In this document: in pieces, positions 1 to 4,939 of the stretch
Numbering within the stretch: position 1 is the first letter of the stretch
Layout of the letters: each line of letters begins with the position of its first letter
The notes under the pieces: model-generated
Seen by the model: only the letters and a program-made list of their open reading frames with translations
The model's database searches: none
Told to the model about the DNA's origin: nothing
Origin: Candidatus Spyradenecus faecavium
GTDB lineage: Bacteria; Verrucomicrobiota; Kiritimatiellia; RFP12; DVOR01
Assembly (NCBI GenBank): GCA_018713405.1
Contig: DVOR01000119.1
Location: forward strand, 1-6,735
Length of the DNA: 6,735 nt
Reading direction: 5' to 3'
Translations under genes and position numbers: made by a program

Positions 1-417
1 GTCAGGCAGATCGGTGACGGCGCCGGCGGCGTCCAACAGGAAGGCGTCGCCCGTCGGACCCGCGGCGGTGACGCCGCCCACGCAGAGGAGCGCGGGCTTG
101 GGGGCCACCGCGCTGCCGGCGTTGACGACCCAGGCGCCGCCCTCGGCCGTGCCCTGCGGCAGAGCCTTGTCCAGCACCGTCCAGGTCTTGGCCTTGGTGT
201 CGTAGACCGAGATGGTCGCGGAGTAGGCCTTCACGCCGTCCGTGAAGGTCGAGCCGCCCGCCACGACGAGCTTGTCGCCGAGCAGGCCCGCGAAGGGACG
301 CGCCACGGCCGTCGGCGCCGCCGGGACGCCCCCGTCCCACTTCAGGGTCATGGGGTTGGCGCACAGCACGCCTGCCACGAACGCGGCAAGCACCGTCAGG
401 GTTCCACGAAGACGCAT
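1..417 (-). CDS. Secreted kelch-type beta-propeller protein, mutarotase-like (partial, C-terminus outside window)
   Basis: The minus-strand frame is open from an ATG at 417 to the window edge, giving 139 residues with no stop. The start has a GGAG Shine-Dalgarno at 425-428, 7 nt away. Residues 1-20 (MRLRGTLTVLAAFVAGVLCA) look like a Sec signal peptide cleaved after Cys-Ala; there is no proper lipobox, so the mature protein is probably periplasmic or secreted. The mature part shows kelch features: PFAGLLGDKLVVAGG at 41-55, then VYDTKAKTWT at 71-80 (the Gly-Gly...Tyr...Trp pattern of a blade), and a second hydrophobic-Gly-Gly strand at about 110-115. The layout, including LPQGTAEGGAW at 86-96, resembles NanM/N-acetylneuraminate mutarotase-like kelch proteins, but the sugar-binding residues would lie beyond the window. 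It begins 13 nt after the SDR stop, so the two may be co-transcribed; it may also have its own promoter at 546-574. Exported kelch propeller is well supported; the mutarotase activity is inference. Confidence 0.72.
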   Translation of the reverse strand, partial: MRLRGTLTVLAAFVAGVLCANPMTLKWDGGVPAAPTAVARPFAGLLGDKLVVAGGSTFTDGVKAYSATISVYDTKAKTWTVLDKALPQGTAEGGAWVVNAGSAVAPKPALLCVGGVTAAGPTGDAFLLDAAGAVTDLPD

Positions 418-430
418 GGTCTCACTCCAA

Positions 431-1102
431 TCAGCCAAGCGGGATGCGCTCGAACAACGCACGCGGCATCAGCCGCATCAAAACACCGATCCAGCGCCAA
501 CGGGGCGTCACGTACGCCACGCGCCGTCCGCGCTCCAATGCCCTTAGTATACAAAACGCGGCCTCGCTTGTCGAGCACTTCCAAAAGTCCGAGGCCTTCC
601 CCATCTCCGTGTCCACGAAGCCGGGCAACAGCGTGACGTAGCGGCACCGGAAGCCGCCATGCCGCGCCAGGCGGCGGTAGCCCTCCAGCGCGGTGATCAT
701 GTAGGCCTTGGAGGCGGAGTAGCCGTTTGTGCGCTCCAGCCCCCGCAGACCCGCCACGCTGGCCGTCGCCGCGAAGGTCTCGCACCGGGTGAGCGCCCAC
801 TGCGCCACCCGCTCGAAGGCGAGCACGTTCAGGCGCAGGGTCTGCTCGGTCAGCGCCCAGTCGGGCGTCTCGGAACGCTGGCCGAAGCCGGCGTTGAAGA
901 CCACCGTGTCCGCGCCCACCGCTTCGATTTTCCCCAGCGCGTCCGGCGCCGTCGCGTCCAACTCCAGCGTCTCCCCGCCGATTTCCGCGAGCAGGTTCAC
1001 CCGCCGCCCCGCGGCCACGGCCTCATAACCCCGGGCCCGCGCGGCCTCCACCAACGCCCGCCCGATCCCCGAGGTCGCCCCGATCACCAACATCCGTCGC
1101 AT
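431..1102 (-). CDS. Short-chain dehydrogenase/reductase (SDR family)
   Basis: This is a 223-residue classical-type SDR, a cytosolic NAD(P)-dependent oxidoreductase of unknown substrate. Visible motifs in order: the Rossmann loop GATSGIG at 8-14; Arg33-Arg34 after the second strand, which favours NADPH over NADH; Asp49 in LDAT, where the adenine ring packs; NAG at 70-72; catalytic Asn92 in LRLNV; catalytic Ser115; the YSASK motif with Tyr128 and Lys132; and PGFVDTEM at 160-167. The tetrad Asn-Ser-Tyr-Lys is therefore complete. The protein is somewhat short for the family (often 240-280 residues), with a C-terminus rich in Arg and Leu. The start at 1102 is preceded by GGAG 8 nt upstream; Met4 is a weaker alternative. 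It lies 96 nt downstream of the DUF362 gene with a hairpin between, so it is probably a separate transcript. A run of unpreferred codons (TGT ATA CTA AGG) coincides with a promoter-like element. The family is certain; the substrate cannot be read from sequence. Confidence 0.93.
   Translation of the reverse strand: MRRMLVIGATSGIGRALVEAARARGYEAVAAGRRVNLLAEIGGETLELDATAPDALGKIEAVGADTVVFNAGFGQRSETPDWALTEQTLRLNVLAFERVAQWALTRCETFAATASVAGLRGLERTNGYSASKAYMITALEGYRRLARHGGFRCRYVTLLPGFVDTEMGKASDFWKCSTSEAAFCILRALERGRRVAYVTPRWRWIGVLMRLMPRALFERIPLG
546..574 (-). promoter_or_regulatory. Candidate sigma70-type promoter inside the SDR gene, facing the kelch gene
   Basis: On the minus strand, a -35-like TCGACA (574-569) and a -10-like TATACT (551-546) are separated by exactly 17 nt. 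Each hexamer matches the consensus at five of six positions. The expected start would be near 539, about 120 nt before the kelch ATG at 417. The -10 sits in an unusually AT-rich stretch where the SDR codons switch to unpreferred ones, which suggests selection on the DNA. Transcription itself is inference. Confidence 0.4.
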
Positions 1103-1142
1103 CGTTCCTGCTCCATCGCTTCACTCCCCCATACGATACCAT

Positions 1143-1171
1143 AAGCGGCGGACGCGCCGCGCCCGCCGCTT
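1143..1171 (-). terminator. GC-rich hairpin after the DUF362 gene; possible transcription terminator
   Basis: AAGCGGCGG (1143-1151) and CCGCCGCTT (1163-1171) are perfect 9-bp inverted arms around an 11-nt loop that can add about three more pairs. The hairpin begins 28 nt beyond the DUF362 stop and precedes the SDR gene. On the minus strand it is followed by TTATGGTATCGT, not a solid T run, so it is a weak intrinsic terminator at best, or a 3'-end stabilising stem. Confidence 0.4.
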
Positions 1172-1198
1172 CGCACCTGTGCGCCAAAGGCGGCGCGG

Positions 1199-2164
1199 TC
1201 AAATCTCGACGAGGCGGTAGGCACGCGAGCCGAGGCCCAGCTCCGCCGCGTGCTCCACCGTGTGGATGCCCTGGCGGCTCTCCATGCGCTCGATCAGGTC
1301 CGCGCCGTCCGGGGCGGCGTAGACGAGGTCGACGCACGCTTGGTCGAGGGCCACGGGGTCGAGCGAGGCGAGGATGCCGATGTCCTTCATCGTCGGGGCG
1401 CTCGGCGAGCTGTCGCAGTCGCAGTCCACGGAGAGGTTGTTCATCACGTTGACGAAGGCCATCGCGCCGGGGCGCGCGTTGCAGACGGCGGTCGCGGCCT
1501 CGGCCATCGCCTCCAGGAAGGCGCGCTGCTCGCCGCCCAGCCACGAGGTCTCGCTCTTGCCGCCGGAGTGGATGTAGCACTTGCCGGAGCGGGAGGCGAA
1601 GCCGATGGAGAGGTTCTTCAGCGCACCGCCGAAGCCGCCCATCGCATGGCCCTTGAAGTGCGACAGCACGAGGTAGGACGCGTAGTCGCGGAAGTTCGCG
1701 CCCACGATGTCCTTCTTCAGGCGCACGGCACCCTTCGGGGCGGGCAGCTCCATCGTGGCGACGCCGTCCTGGATGTCGACCGTCGCGATGTCGCACCAGC
1801 CGTGCTCGAGCGCGGCGCGGATATGGTCGTGCAGGTTGCCGCGGCGCCCGCCGTAGGCCGTGTTGCACTCCACGATGTTCGCGCGCAGGCCCTGCACCAG
1901 GCCCTTCACCAGCTGCGGGTTGAGGAAGTGGTGGCCGCCGGGCTCGCCGGTGGAGACCTTCACGCCCACCTTGCCCGGGAGCGTCGCCCCCAGCGCCTCG
2001 AAGGCCCACTGCAGCCCCGCCGACGAGAGGTCGCGCGTGAAGTAGACCGCCGGGCCGCTCTCGCCCGCCCAGGACTTCGGTTTGGCGGGGGCCGCGAAGG
2101 CCGTCCCGAACGCGCCGGTCGCCATCGCGCCGGCCGCAACCGTCAGAAACGCTCTCCTGTTCAT
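1199..2164 (-). CDS. DUF362 family protein with twin-arginine signal peptide
   Basis: The gene encodes 321 residues. The N-terminus MNRRAFLTVAAGAMATGAFG carries the RRxFL pattern of a Tat signal, followed by an Ala/Gly-rich hydrophobic stretch and AFAAP near 23-26, so the protein is probably folded in the cytoplasm, exported, and located in the periplasm. The remainder matches my recollection of DUF362 proteins: STGEPGG at 71-77, ECNTAYGGRR at 99-108, GHAMGGFGGALKN at 172-184, DCDCDS at 247-252 and the C-terminal block SLDPVALDQACVD at 267-279. Many DUF362 proteins also carry a 4Fe-4S ferredoxin domain; no CxxCxxC cluster motif is present here, although scattered Cys residues (100, 124, 196, 228, 248, 250, 277) remain. 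The biochemical function of the family is not settled. A very strong Shine-Dalgarno AAAGGAG lies at 2171-2177, 6 nt from the ATG. The gene sits directly downstream of a MerR regulator, with a MerR-type promoter in the 61-nt gap, so it is the likely target of that regulator. Confidence 0.9.
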   Translation of the reverse strand: MNRRAFLTVAAGAMATGAFGTAFAAPAKPKSWAGESGPAVYFTRDLSSAGLQWAFEALGATLPGKVGVKVSTGEPGGHHFLNPQLVKGLVQGLRANIVECNTAYGGRRGNLHDHIRAALEHGWCDIATVDIQDGVATMELPAPKGAVRLKKDIVGANFRDYASYLVLSHFKGHAMGGFGGALKNLSIGFASRSGKCYIHSGGKSETSWLGGEQRAFLEAMAEAATAVCNARPGAMAFVNVMNNLSVDCDCDSSPSAPTMKDIGILASLDPVALDQACVDLVYAAPDGADLIERMESRQGIHTVEHAAELGLGSRAYRLVEI

Positions 2165-2191
2165 GATAGTCTCCTTTCTTGAATACCCAAT

Positions 2192-2222
2192 AGCATATCC
2201 CCTGGAGCGGACACCAGGTCAA
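2192..2222 (-). promoter_or_regulatory. MerR-type promoter/operator of the DUF362 gene
   Basis: On the minus strand, TTGACC (2222-2217) and TATGCT (2197-2192) are 19 nt apart. That is longer than the usual 17 and typical of promoters that MerR-family proteins remodel by twisting DNA. Within the spacer region lies an inverted repeat, CCTGG (2201-2205) and CCAGG (2214-2218), separated by 8 nt. The core CCAGGTCAAGC (plus strand, 2214-2224) is repeated exactly at the promoter of the MerR gene. The -35 touches the end of the MerR coding region. Confidence 0.75.
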
Positions 2223-2225
2223 GCC

Positions 2226-2621
2226 CTATTTTTTGCCCTCGCCGTTCCGCAGGTGCGTGCGCTCCCAGACGGCGCACCGCTCCTCGTAGGTGGCGATCTT
2301 GGCGTCGAGCTTCTCCAGCACGGAGCGCAACGTCTCCAGGCGCTTGGCCAGGAGCGCGCGCTGACGCACCAGGATGTCCTTGCGCTCGCCGAGCGAGGCG
2401 TCGCCCTTGCGGAAGAGCGAGACGTAGCGGGCAAGCGCGCTCACCGGGAGCCCCGCGCTGCGCATATGCCGGATGAAGGTGACCCAATTGACGTCCGTCT
2501 CGGCGTAATCGCGGATGCCGCCGGCGGTGCGCCGCACGTGCGGGATGAGCCCGACGCGCTCATAATAGCGCAGGGTGTCGGGCGTGACGTTGCAACGTTT
2601 GCAGACTTCGGCGATGGTCAT
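2226..2621 (-). CDS. MerR family transcriptional regulator
   Basis: This is a 131-residue dimeric DNA-binding activator/repressor. The N-terminal winged-helix domain is clear: MTIAEVCKRCNVTPDTLRYY, then ERVGLIP at 21-27 and GIRDYAETDVNWVTFI at 35-50. It is followed by RSAGLPVSALARYVSLF at 54-70 and a long coiled-coil dimerisation helix of about 80-115 (heptads of Leu, Ile, Arg and Glu). The C-terminal tail is short, so there is no large drug-binding effector domain. Cysteines are at 7, 10 and 116; C7 and C10 form a CxxC in the first DNA-binding helix. The chosen ATG at 2621 has AAAGGA 8 nt upstream (2630-2635). An in-frame start at 2735 is rejected because the gene's own -10 (2647-2652) would lie inside the coding region. 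The matched operators suggest it controls itself and the DUF362 gene. The inducer is unknown; electrophile or redox stress is a guess from related small MerR proteins. Confidence 0.92.
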   Translation of the reverse strand: MTIAEVCKRCNVTPDTLRYYERVGLIPHVRRTAGGIRDYAETDVNWVTFIRHMRSAGLPVSALARYVSLFRKGDASLGERKDILVRQRALLAKRLETLRSVLEKLDAKIATYEERCAVWERTHLRNGEGKK

Positions 2622-2646
2622 GGGGGAAATCCTTTCGATGGTCCTT

Positions 2647-2677
2647 ACTGTACCACTTAGTCCGCACTCCAGGTCAA
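2647..2677 (-). promoter_or_regulatory. MerR-type promoter/operator of the MerR gene (autoregulation)
   Basis: On the minus strand, TTGACC (2677-2672) and TACAGT (2652-2647) are separated by 19 nt, matching the DUF362 promoter in both spacing and -35 hexamer. The 11-nt core CCAGGTCAAGC (plus strand, 2669-2679) is identical to the one at 2214-2224. The dyad is poorer than at the DUF362 site. A start near 2640 would give a leader of about 20 nt carrying the Shine-Dalgarno. Binding by the adjacent regulator is inference. Confidence 0.72.
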
Positions 2678-2695
2678 GCGCAAAGACGGCGCTCC

Positions 2696-2797
2696 CCCCT
2701 AGGGGCCCCGCCGGCCAAACCCTTAAGGGTTTCACCCAAAACCCTTAGGGTTTCGCCACGAACCCCTTAGGGTTTCGGGTCGGACCCCTTAGGGTTT
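2696..2797. repeat. Tandem array of palindromes (AAACCCT-T-AGGGTTT type), 22-bp period
   Basis: Four units lie in a row: AAACCCTTAAGGGTTT (2717-2732, a perfect 16-bp palindrome), AAACCCTTAGGGTTT (2739-2753, perfect arms around a central T), AACCCCTTAGGGTTT (2761-2775, one arm mismatch) and GACCCCTTAGGGTTT (2783-2797, two mismatches). Centres are at about 2724.5, 2746, 2768 and 2790, so the spacing is 21.5, 22 and 22 bp, close to two helical turns. Spacers between the last three units are 7 nt and not conserved. A related palindrome CCCCTAGGGG (2696-2705) precedes them and may be a degenerate fifth unit. The array lies upstream of both divergent promoters. An operator array for a DNA-binding protein or a REP-like intergenic repeat are the two main readings. 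Confidence 0.85.
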
Positions 2798-2817
2798 GGC
2801 GGGGCGGGGGCGGGGGG
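2792..2817 (+). other. G-quadruplex-capable G-run cluster
   Basis: The plus strand has four G runs: GGG (2792-2794), GGGG (2801-2804), GGGGG (2806-2810) and GGGGGG (2812-2817), with loops of 6, 1 and 1 nt. This meets the usual G3+N1-7 rule for an intramolecular quadruplex. The first run belongs to the last palindrome of the array, and the cluster ends 4 nt before the -35 of the rightward promoter. Folding in the cell is not shown. Confidence 0.55.
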
Positions 2818-2821
2818 CCGC

Positions 2822-2850
2822 TTGACGGGAGGGGTGGGATTCGGTAGGAT
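2822..2850 (+). promoter_or_regulatory. Sigma70-type promoter of the CNNM-nadD-rsfS-lysA operon
   Basis: TTGACG (2822-2827; five of six consensus bases) and TAGGAT (2845-2850; four of six) are separated by 17 nt. The expected start is near 2857, about 130 nt before the first gene. I saw no other comparably placed promoter for the five-gene block, apart from a weaker candidate inside nadD. Confidence 0.6.
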
Positions 2851-2856
2851 AGTGTC

Positions 2857-2987
2857 GCTTTGTTTCTTTATGCCGTGAGGTACGCGTTCAGTAGTTCGCT
2901 GTCGAGTCTCGTTTGCAGGCCAACGCGGGCGTCCCAGGGGGATGCCGGCGCGGGTGGCCGTGCCTATGCGGCGTCTTTGGAGAAGAT
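2857..2987 (+). other. Predicted 5' leader of the operon, possibly structured
   Basis: The distance from the predicted start to the first ATG is about 130 nt, long for this compact genome. Pairable segments include CGCGTT (2883-2888) with AACGCG (2922-2927), and GATGCCG (2941-2947) with CGGCGTC (2969-2975, one G-U pair), the latter ending 3 nt before the GGAG ribosome-binding site. I do not recognise any known riboswitch consensus. In GC-rich DNA such pairings arise easily by chance. Confidence 0.3.
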
Positions 2988-4334
2988 ATGGGAAGCGAGC
3001 TCTTCCTGTTGATTTTGGTGCAAGTGGCGCTGATCCTGGCGAACGCGGTCTTCGCGTGCCTGGAGATCGCGGTCATCGCGATGAAGGACAGGCGACTGGG
3101 CCTGTTGGAGAGGACGGGGAACCGCCGGGCGAAGCGGCTGGCGAAGCTGACGGCGCAGCCGGCGAAGTTCCTGGCGACGATCCAGGTGGCGATCACGCTC
3201 TCGGGCTTCCTGGGCAGTGCCTTCGCGGCGGAGAACTTCTCGGAGCTCTTGGCCGAGCCGTTGCAGGCGTGGCTGGGCGGCTCGCCGAAGATGTGGAACT
3301 CGATCTCCATCGTCCTTATCACGCTGGTGCTGTCCTACCTGACGTTGGTCTTCGGCGAGCTGGTGCCCAAGCGGGTGGCGATGCGCAAGGCCGAGCCGAT
3401 CGCGCTGGGGATGTCGGGGCTGGTCTGCACGATCGCCAAGCTCTTCGCGCCGATCGTGTGGCTGCTGACGGTCTCGACGAACGGCGTGCTGCGGATGTTG
3501 GGCATCGACCCCACGAAGGAGGACCACTCCATCAGCGAGGAAGAGATCCGCATGACGGTGGACGTGGGCTGCGAGAAGGGCGCCATCGACACCGAGGAGC
3601 GGGCCTTCATCCAGAACGTCTTCGAGTTCGACGACCTGACGGCCGACGAAATCGCCACGCACCGCACCGACGTGACGGCCCTGTGGCTGGAGGACGACGA
3701 TGCCACCTGGGCCAAGACCATCCACGAGACGCGCCATTCGCGCTATCCCGTGTGCGACGGCAGCCTGGACAAGGTGGTGGGCGTGCTCATCGCCAAGGAC
3801 TGGTTCCGCCTGGAGAAGCGCGAGCGCGCGGCGGTGATGGCGCAGGCCGTCCGCCCACCCGTCTTCGTGCCCGAGGGCGTCAAGGCCGACGTCCTCTTCC
3901 GCGACATGAAGCGGCGGCACAACCCCTTCGCCATCGTCTGCGACGAGTACGGCGGCATGAGCGGCGTCATCACCATGAGCGACCTGATGGAGCGCCTGGT
4001 GGGCGAGACGCCCGACGAGGACAGCGCCGCCGGCGAGCCGCCGCCCGACGTGGAGAAGGTCGGCCCCGACGTCTGGCGCGTCCAAGGCTCCGCCCCCCTC
4101 GACGAGGTGGCCAAGAGCCTGGGCGTGCCCATCGACGCGGAGGACTGCGACACCTTCGGCGGCTTCCTGCTGGCGCAGCTGGGCGCCATCCCCGCCGACG
4201 GCGCCGCGGCCAAGGTGGAGACCGAGCGCCTCTCCGTGGAGATCCCGGAGGTGCGCGACAGGCGCGTGCCGATGGCCCTGGTGACCGTCCTGCCCGCGCC
4301 CACCCCGGAAGACGACGAAGACGAGGAGGAATGA
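2988..4334 (+). CDS. CNNM/CorC-type membrane transporter (DUF21 + CBS pair + CorC_HlyC domain)
   Basis: This 448-residue inner-membrane protein belongs to the 'hemolysin family'/CNNM group, whose members are linked to Mg2+ or other divalent cation transport or efflux. Domains in order: a DUF21 membrane domain of about 1-175 with hydrophobic segments at about 4-32, 61-82, 105-126 and 141-171, and the hallmark FGELVPKRVA at 122-131; a linker with EEEIRMTVDVG at 184-194; a CBS pair of about 212-340, ending in DEYGGMSGVITMSDLMERLVG (319-339); and a CorC_HlyC domain of about 355-436 with DTFGGFLLAQLGAIP at 388-402. The tail is acidic (EDDEDEEE). The ATG at 2988 has GGAG at 2979-2982 and begins just before the first membrane segment; a TTG at 2913 would add 25 atypical residues without a ribosome-binding site. 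Alanine codons switch from mainly GCG in the membrane half to mainly GCC after residue 195. It is first in an operon and its stop overlaps the nadD start. Family certain; the transported ion is inference. Confidence 0.94.
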   Translation: MGSELFLLILVQVALILANAVFACLEIAVIAMKDRRLGLLERTGNRRAKRLAKLTAQPAKFLATIQVAITLSGFLGSAFAAENFSELLAEPLQAWLGGSPKMWNSISIVLITLVLSYLTLVFGELVPKRVAMRKAEPIALGMSGLVCTIAKLFAPIVWLLTVSTNGVLRMLGIDPTKEDHSISEEEIRMTVDVGCEKGAIDTEERAFIQNVFEFDDLTADEIATHRTDVTALWLEDDDATWAKTIHETRHSRYPVCDGSLDKVVGVLIAKDWFRLEKRERAAVMAQAVRPPVFVPEGVKADVLFRDMKRRHNPFAIVCDEYGGMSGVITMSDLMERLVGETPDEDSAAGEPPPDVEKVGPDVWRVQGSAPLDEVAKSLGVPIDAEDCDTFGGFLLAQLGAIPADGAAAKVETERLSVEIPEVRDRRVPMALVTVLPAPTPEDDEDEEE

Positions 4335-4939
4335 GCCGGCGGATCGGCATCCTCGGCGGGTCCTTCGACCCCGTGCACGCGGCGCACCTGGCCCTGGCCA
4401 AGGCCGCGGCCGACGCCTTCGCGCTCGACGAGGTGCGCCTGATGCCGTGCGCCCAGCAGGCGCTGAAGCGTCGGCGCCCCGCCCCCGCGGAGGACCGCTG
4501 CGCGCTCCTGCGCCTGGCCCTCGCCGACGACCCGCGCCTGACCCTCGACTGCCGCGAGCTGTGGCGCGCCGGCGCCACCTACACCATCGACACGGTGCTG
4601 GAGCTCCGCCGCGAGTTGCCCGAGGCCGCGCTCTGGTTCATCCTGGGCATGGACTCGGTGGTCGACTTCCCCCGGTGGCGGCGCGCGCGCGAATTGGTCG
4701 GGCTGTGCGCCTTCATCGCCTTCGACCGGCCCGGCGTGGAGCCGCCCGCCGAGCCCTTCGACCCGCGCCTGCTGGCGCACCGCCTGCGAGGCCCCCGGAT
4801 GGACCTCTCCAGCACCGACATCCGCGCCGCGGTTGCGAACGGCGCCGCGATGCGGTATCCTATAAACGAATTCGAGGCGCGTTATCTCCGCGCCAAGGCC
4901 CTTTACCATGAAGGAACCCCCCATGAAGCGGACCACTGA
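4331..4939 (+). CDS. nadD: Nicotinate-nucleotide adenylyltransferase NadD
   Basis: The product is 202 residues, a normal length for the family. This cytosolic enzyme joins nicotinate mononucleotide and ATP to give deamido-NAD, the penultimate step of NAD synthesis. Signatures: GILGGSFDPVHAAHL at 6-20, with the nucleotidyltransferase HxxH (His16, His19); YTIDTV at 84-89; FILGMDSVVDFPRW at 103-116; and the C-terminal DLSSTDIR at 158-165, the ATP-phosphate-binding SSTxIR loop. The ATG overlaps the CNNM stop as ATGA, with GAGGA just upstream (4324-4330), indicating translational coupling. Its 3' end overlaps rsfS by 17 nt. Codons at 4856-4873 (TAT CCT ATA AAC GAA TTC) are AT-rich compared with the rest of the gene and coincide with a promoter-like element. 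Confidence 0.95.
   Translation: MSRRIGILGGSFDPVHAAHLALAKAAADAFALDEVRLMPCAQQALKRRRPAPAEDRCALLRLALADDPRLTLDCRELWRAGATYTIDTVLELRRELPEAALWFILGMDSVVDFPRWRRARELVGLCAFIAFDRPGVEPPAEPFDPRLLAHRLRGPRMDLSSTDIRAAVANGAAMRYPINEFEARYLRAKALYHEGTPHEADH
4833..4861 (+). promoter_or_regulatory. Candidate internal promoter in the 3' end of nadD, facing rsfS-lysA
   Basis: TTGCGA (4833-4838) and TATCCT (4856-4861) are separated by 17 nt, immediately followed by TATAAA (4861-4866). A start near 4868-4873 would give a leader of about 50 nt for rsfS. The patch is strikingly AT-rich for its surroundings. The hexamers are only four of six matches each, so this is a weak call. Confidence 0.3.

Larger units (their letters stand above)
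2622..2987. other. Divergent intergenic region between the two operons (366 bp)
   Basis: No gene is supported here. From left to right it holds the ribosome-binding site and MerR-type promoter of the regulator, the tandem palindrome array, a G-rich run, a sigma70-type promoter for the rightward operon and a leader of about 130 nt. The forward reading frame starting at a TTG (2913) and the reverse frame reaching 2735 are unlikely coding extensions of the flanking genes. The array lies between the two promoters and could in principle act on either. Confidence 0.8.

Noticed and set aside
1103..1198. Promoter for the SDR gene in the gap after the DUF362 gene
   Set aside because: TATGGT and TATCGT could act as a -10 (1133-1143), but no acceptable -35 lies 16-19 nt upstream because that stretch is the GC hairpin.
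2622..2735. N-terminal extension of the MerR protein to an ATG at 2735
   Set aside because: It would place the gene's own -35/-10 promoter and Shine-Dalgarno inside the coding region, and the added residues do not match MerR proteins. The ATG at 2621 starts the canonical MTIAEV motif.
2739..2797. Telomere-like TTAGGG repeats
   Set aside because: TTAGGG occurs three times, but within spaced palindromes 22 bp apart and not as a contiguous tandem hexamer, and the flanks are ordinary bacterial genes.
2696..2797. CRISPR array
   Set aside because: Repeat units are only 15-16 bp, spacers are about 7 nt, and no cas gene is in the window.
2913..2987. TTG start at 2913 for the CNNM protein
   Set aside because: It adds 25 Gly/Cys-rich residues before the first membrane segment and has no Shine-Dalgarno, whereas the ATG at 2988 has GGAG 5 nt upstream and fits the family start.
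2942..4330. A 665-residue plus-strand open frame that would fuse a long N-terminal part to NadD
   Set aside because: The N-terminal 463 residues are an out-of-frame reading of the CNNM gene with low-complexity Arg/Gly/Ala content. NadD begins at its own ATG (4331) with coupling signals, so there is no fusion.
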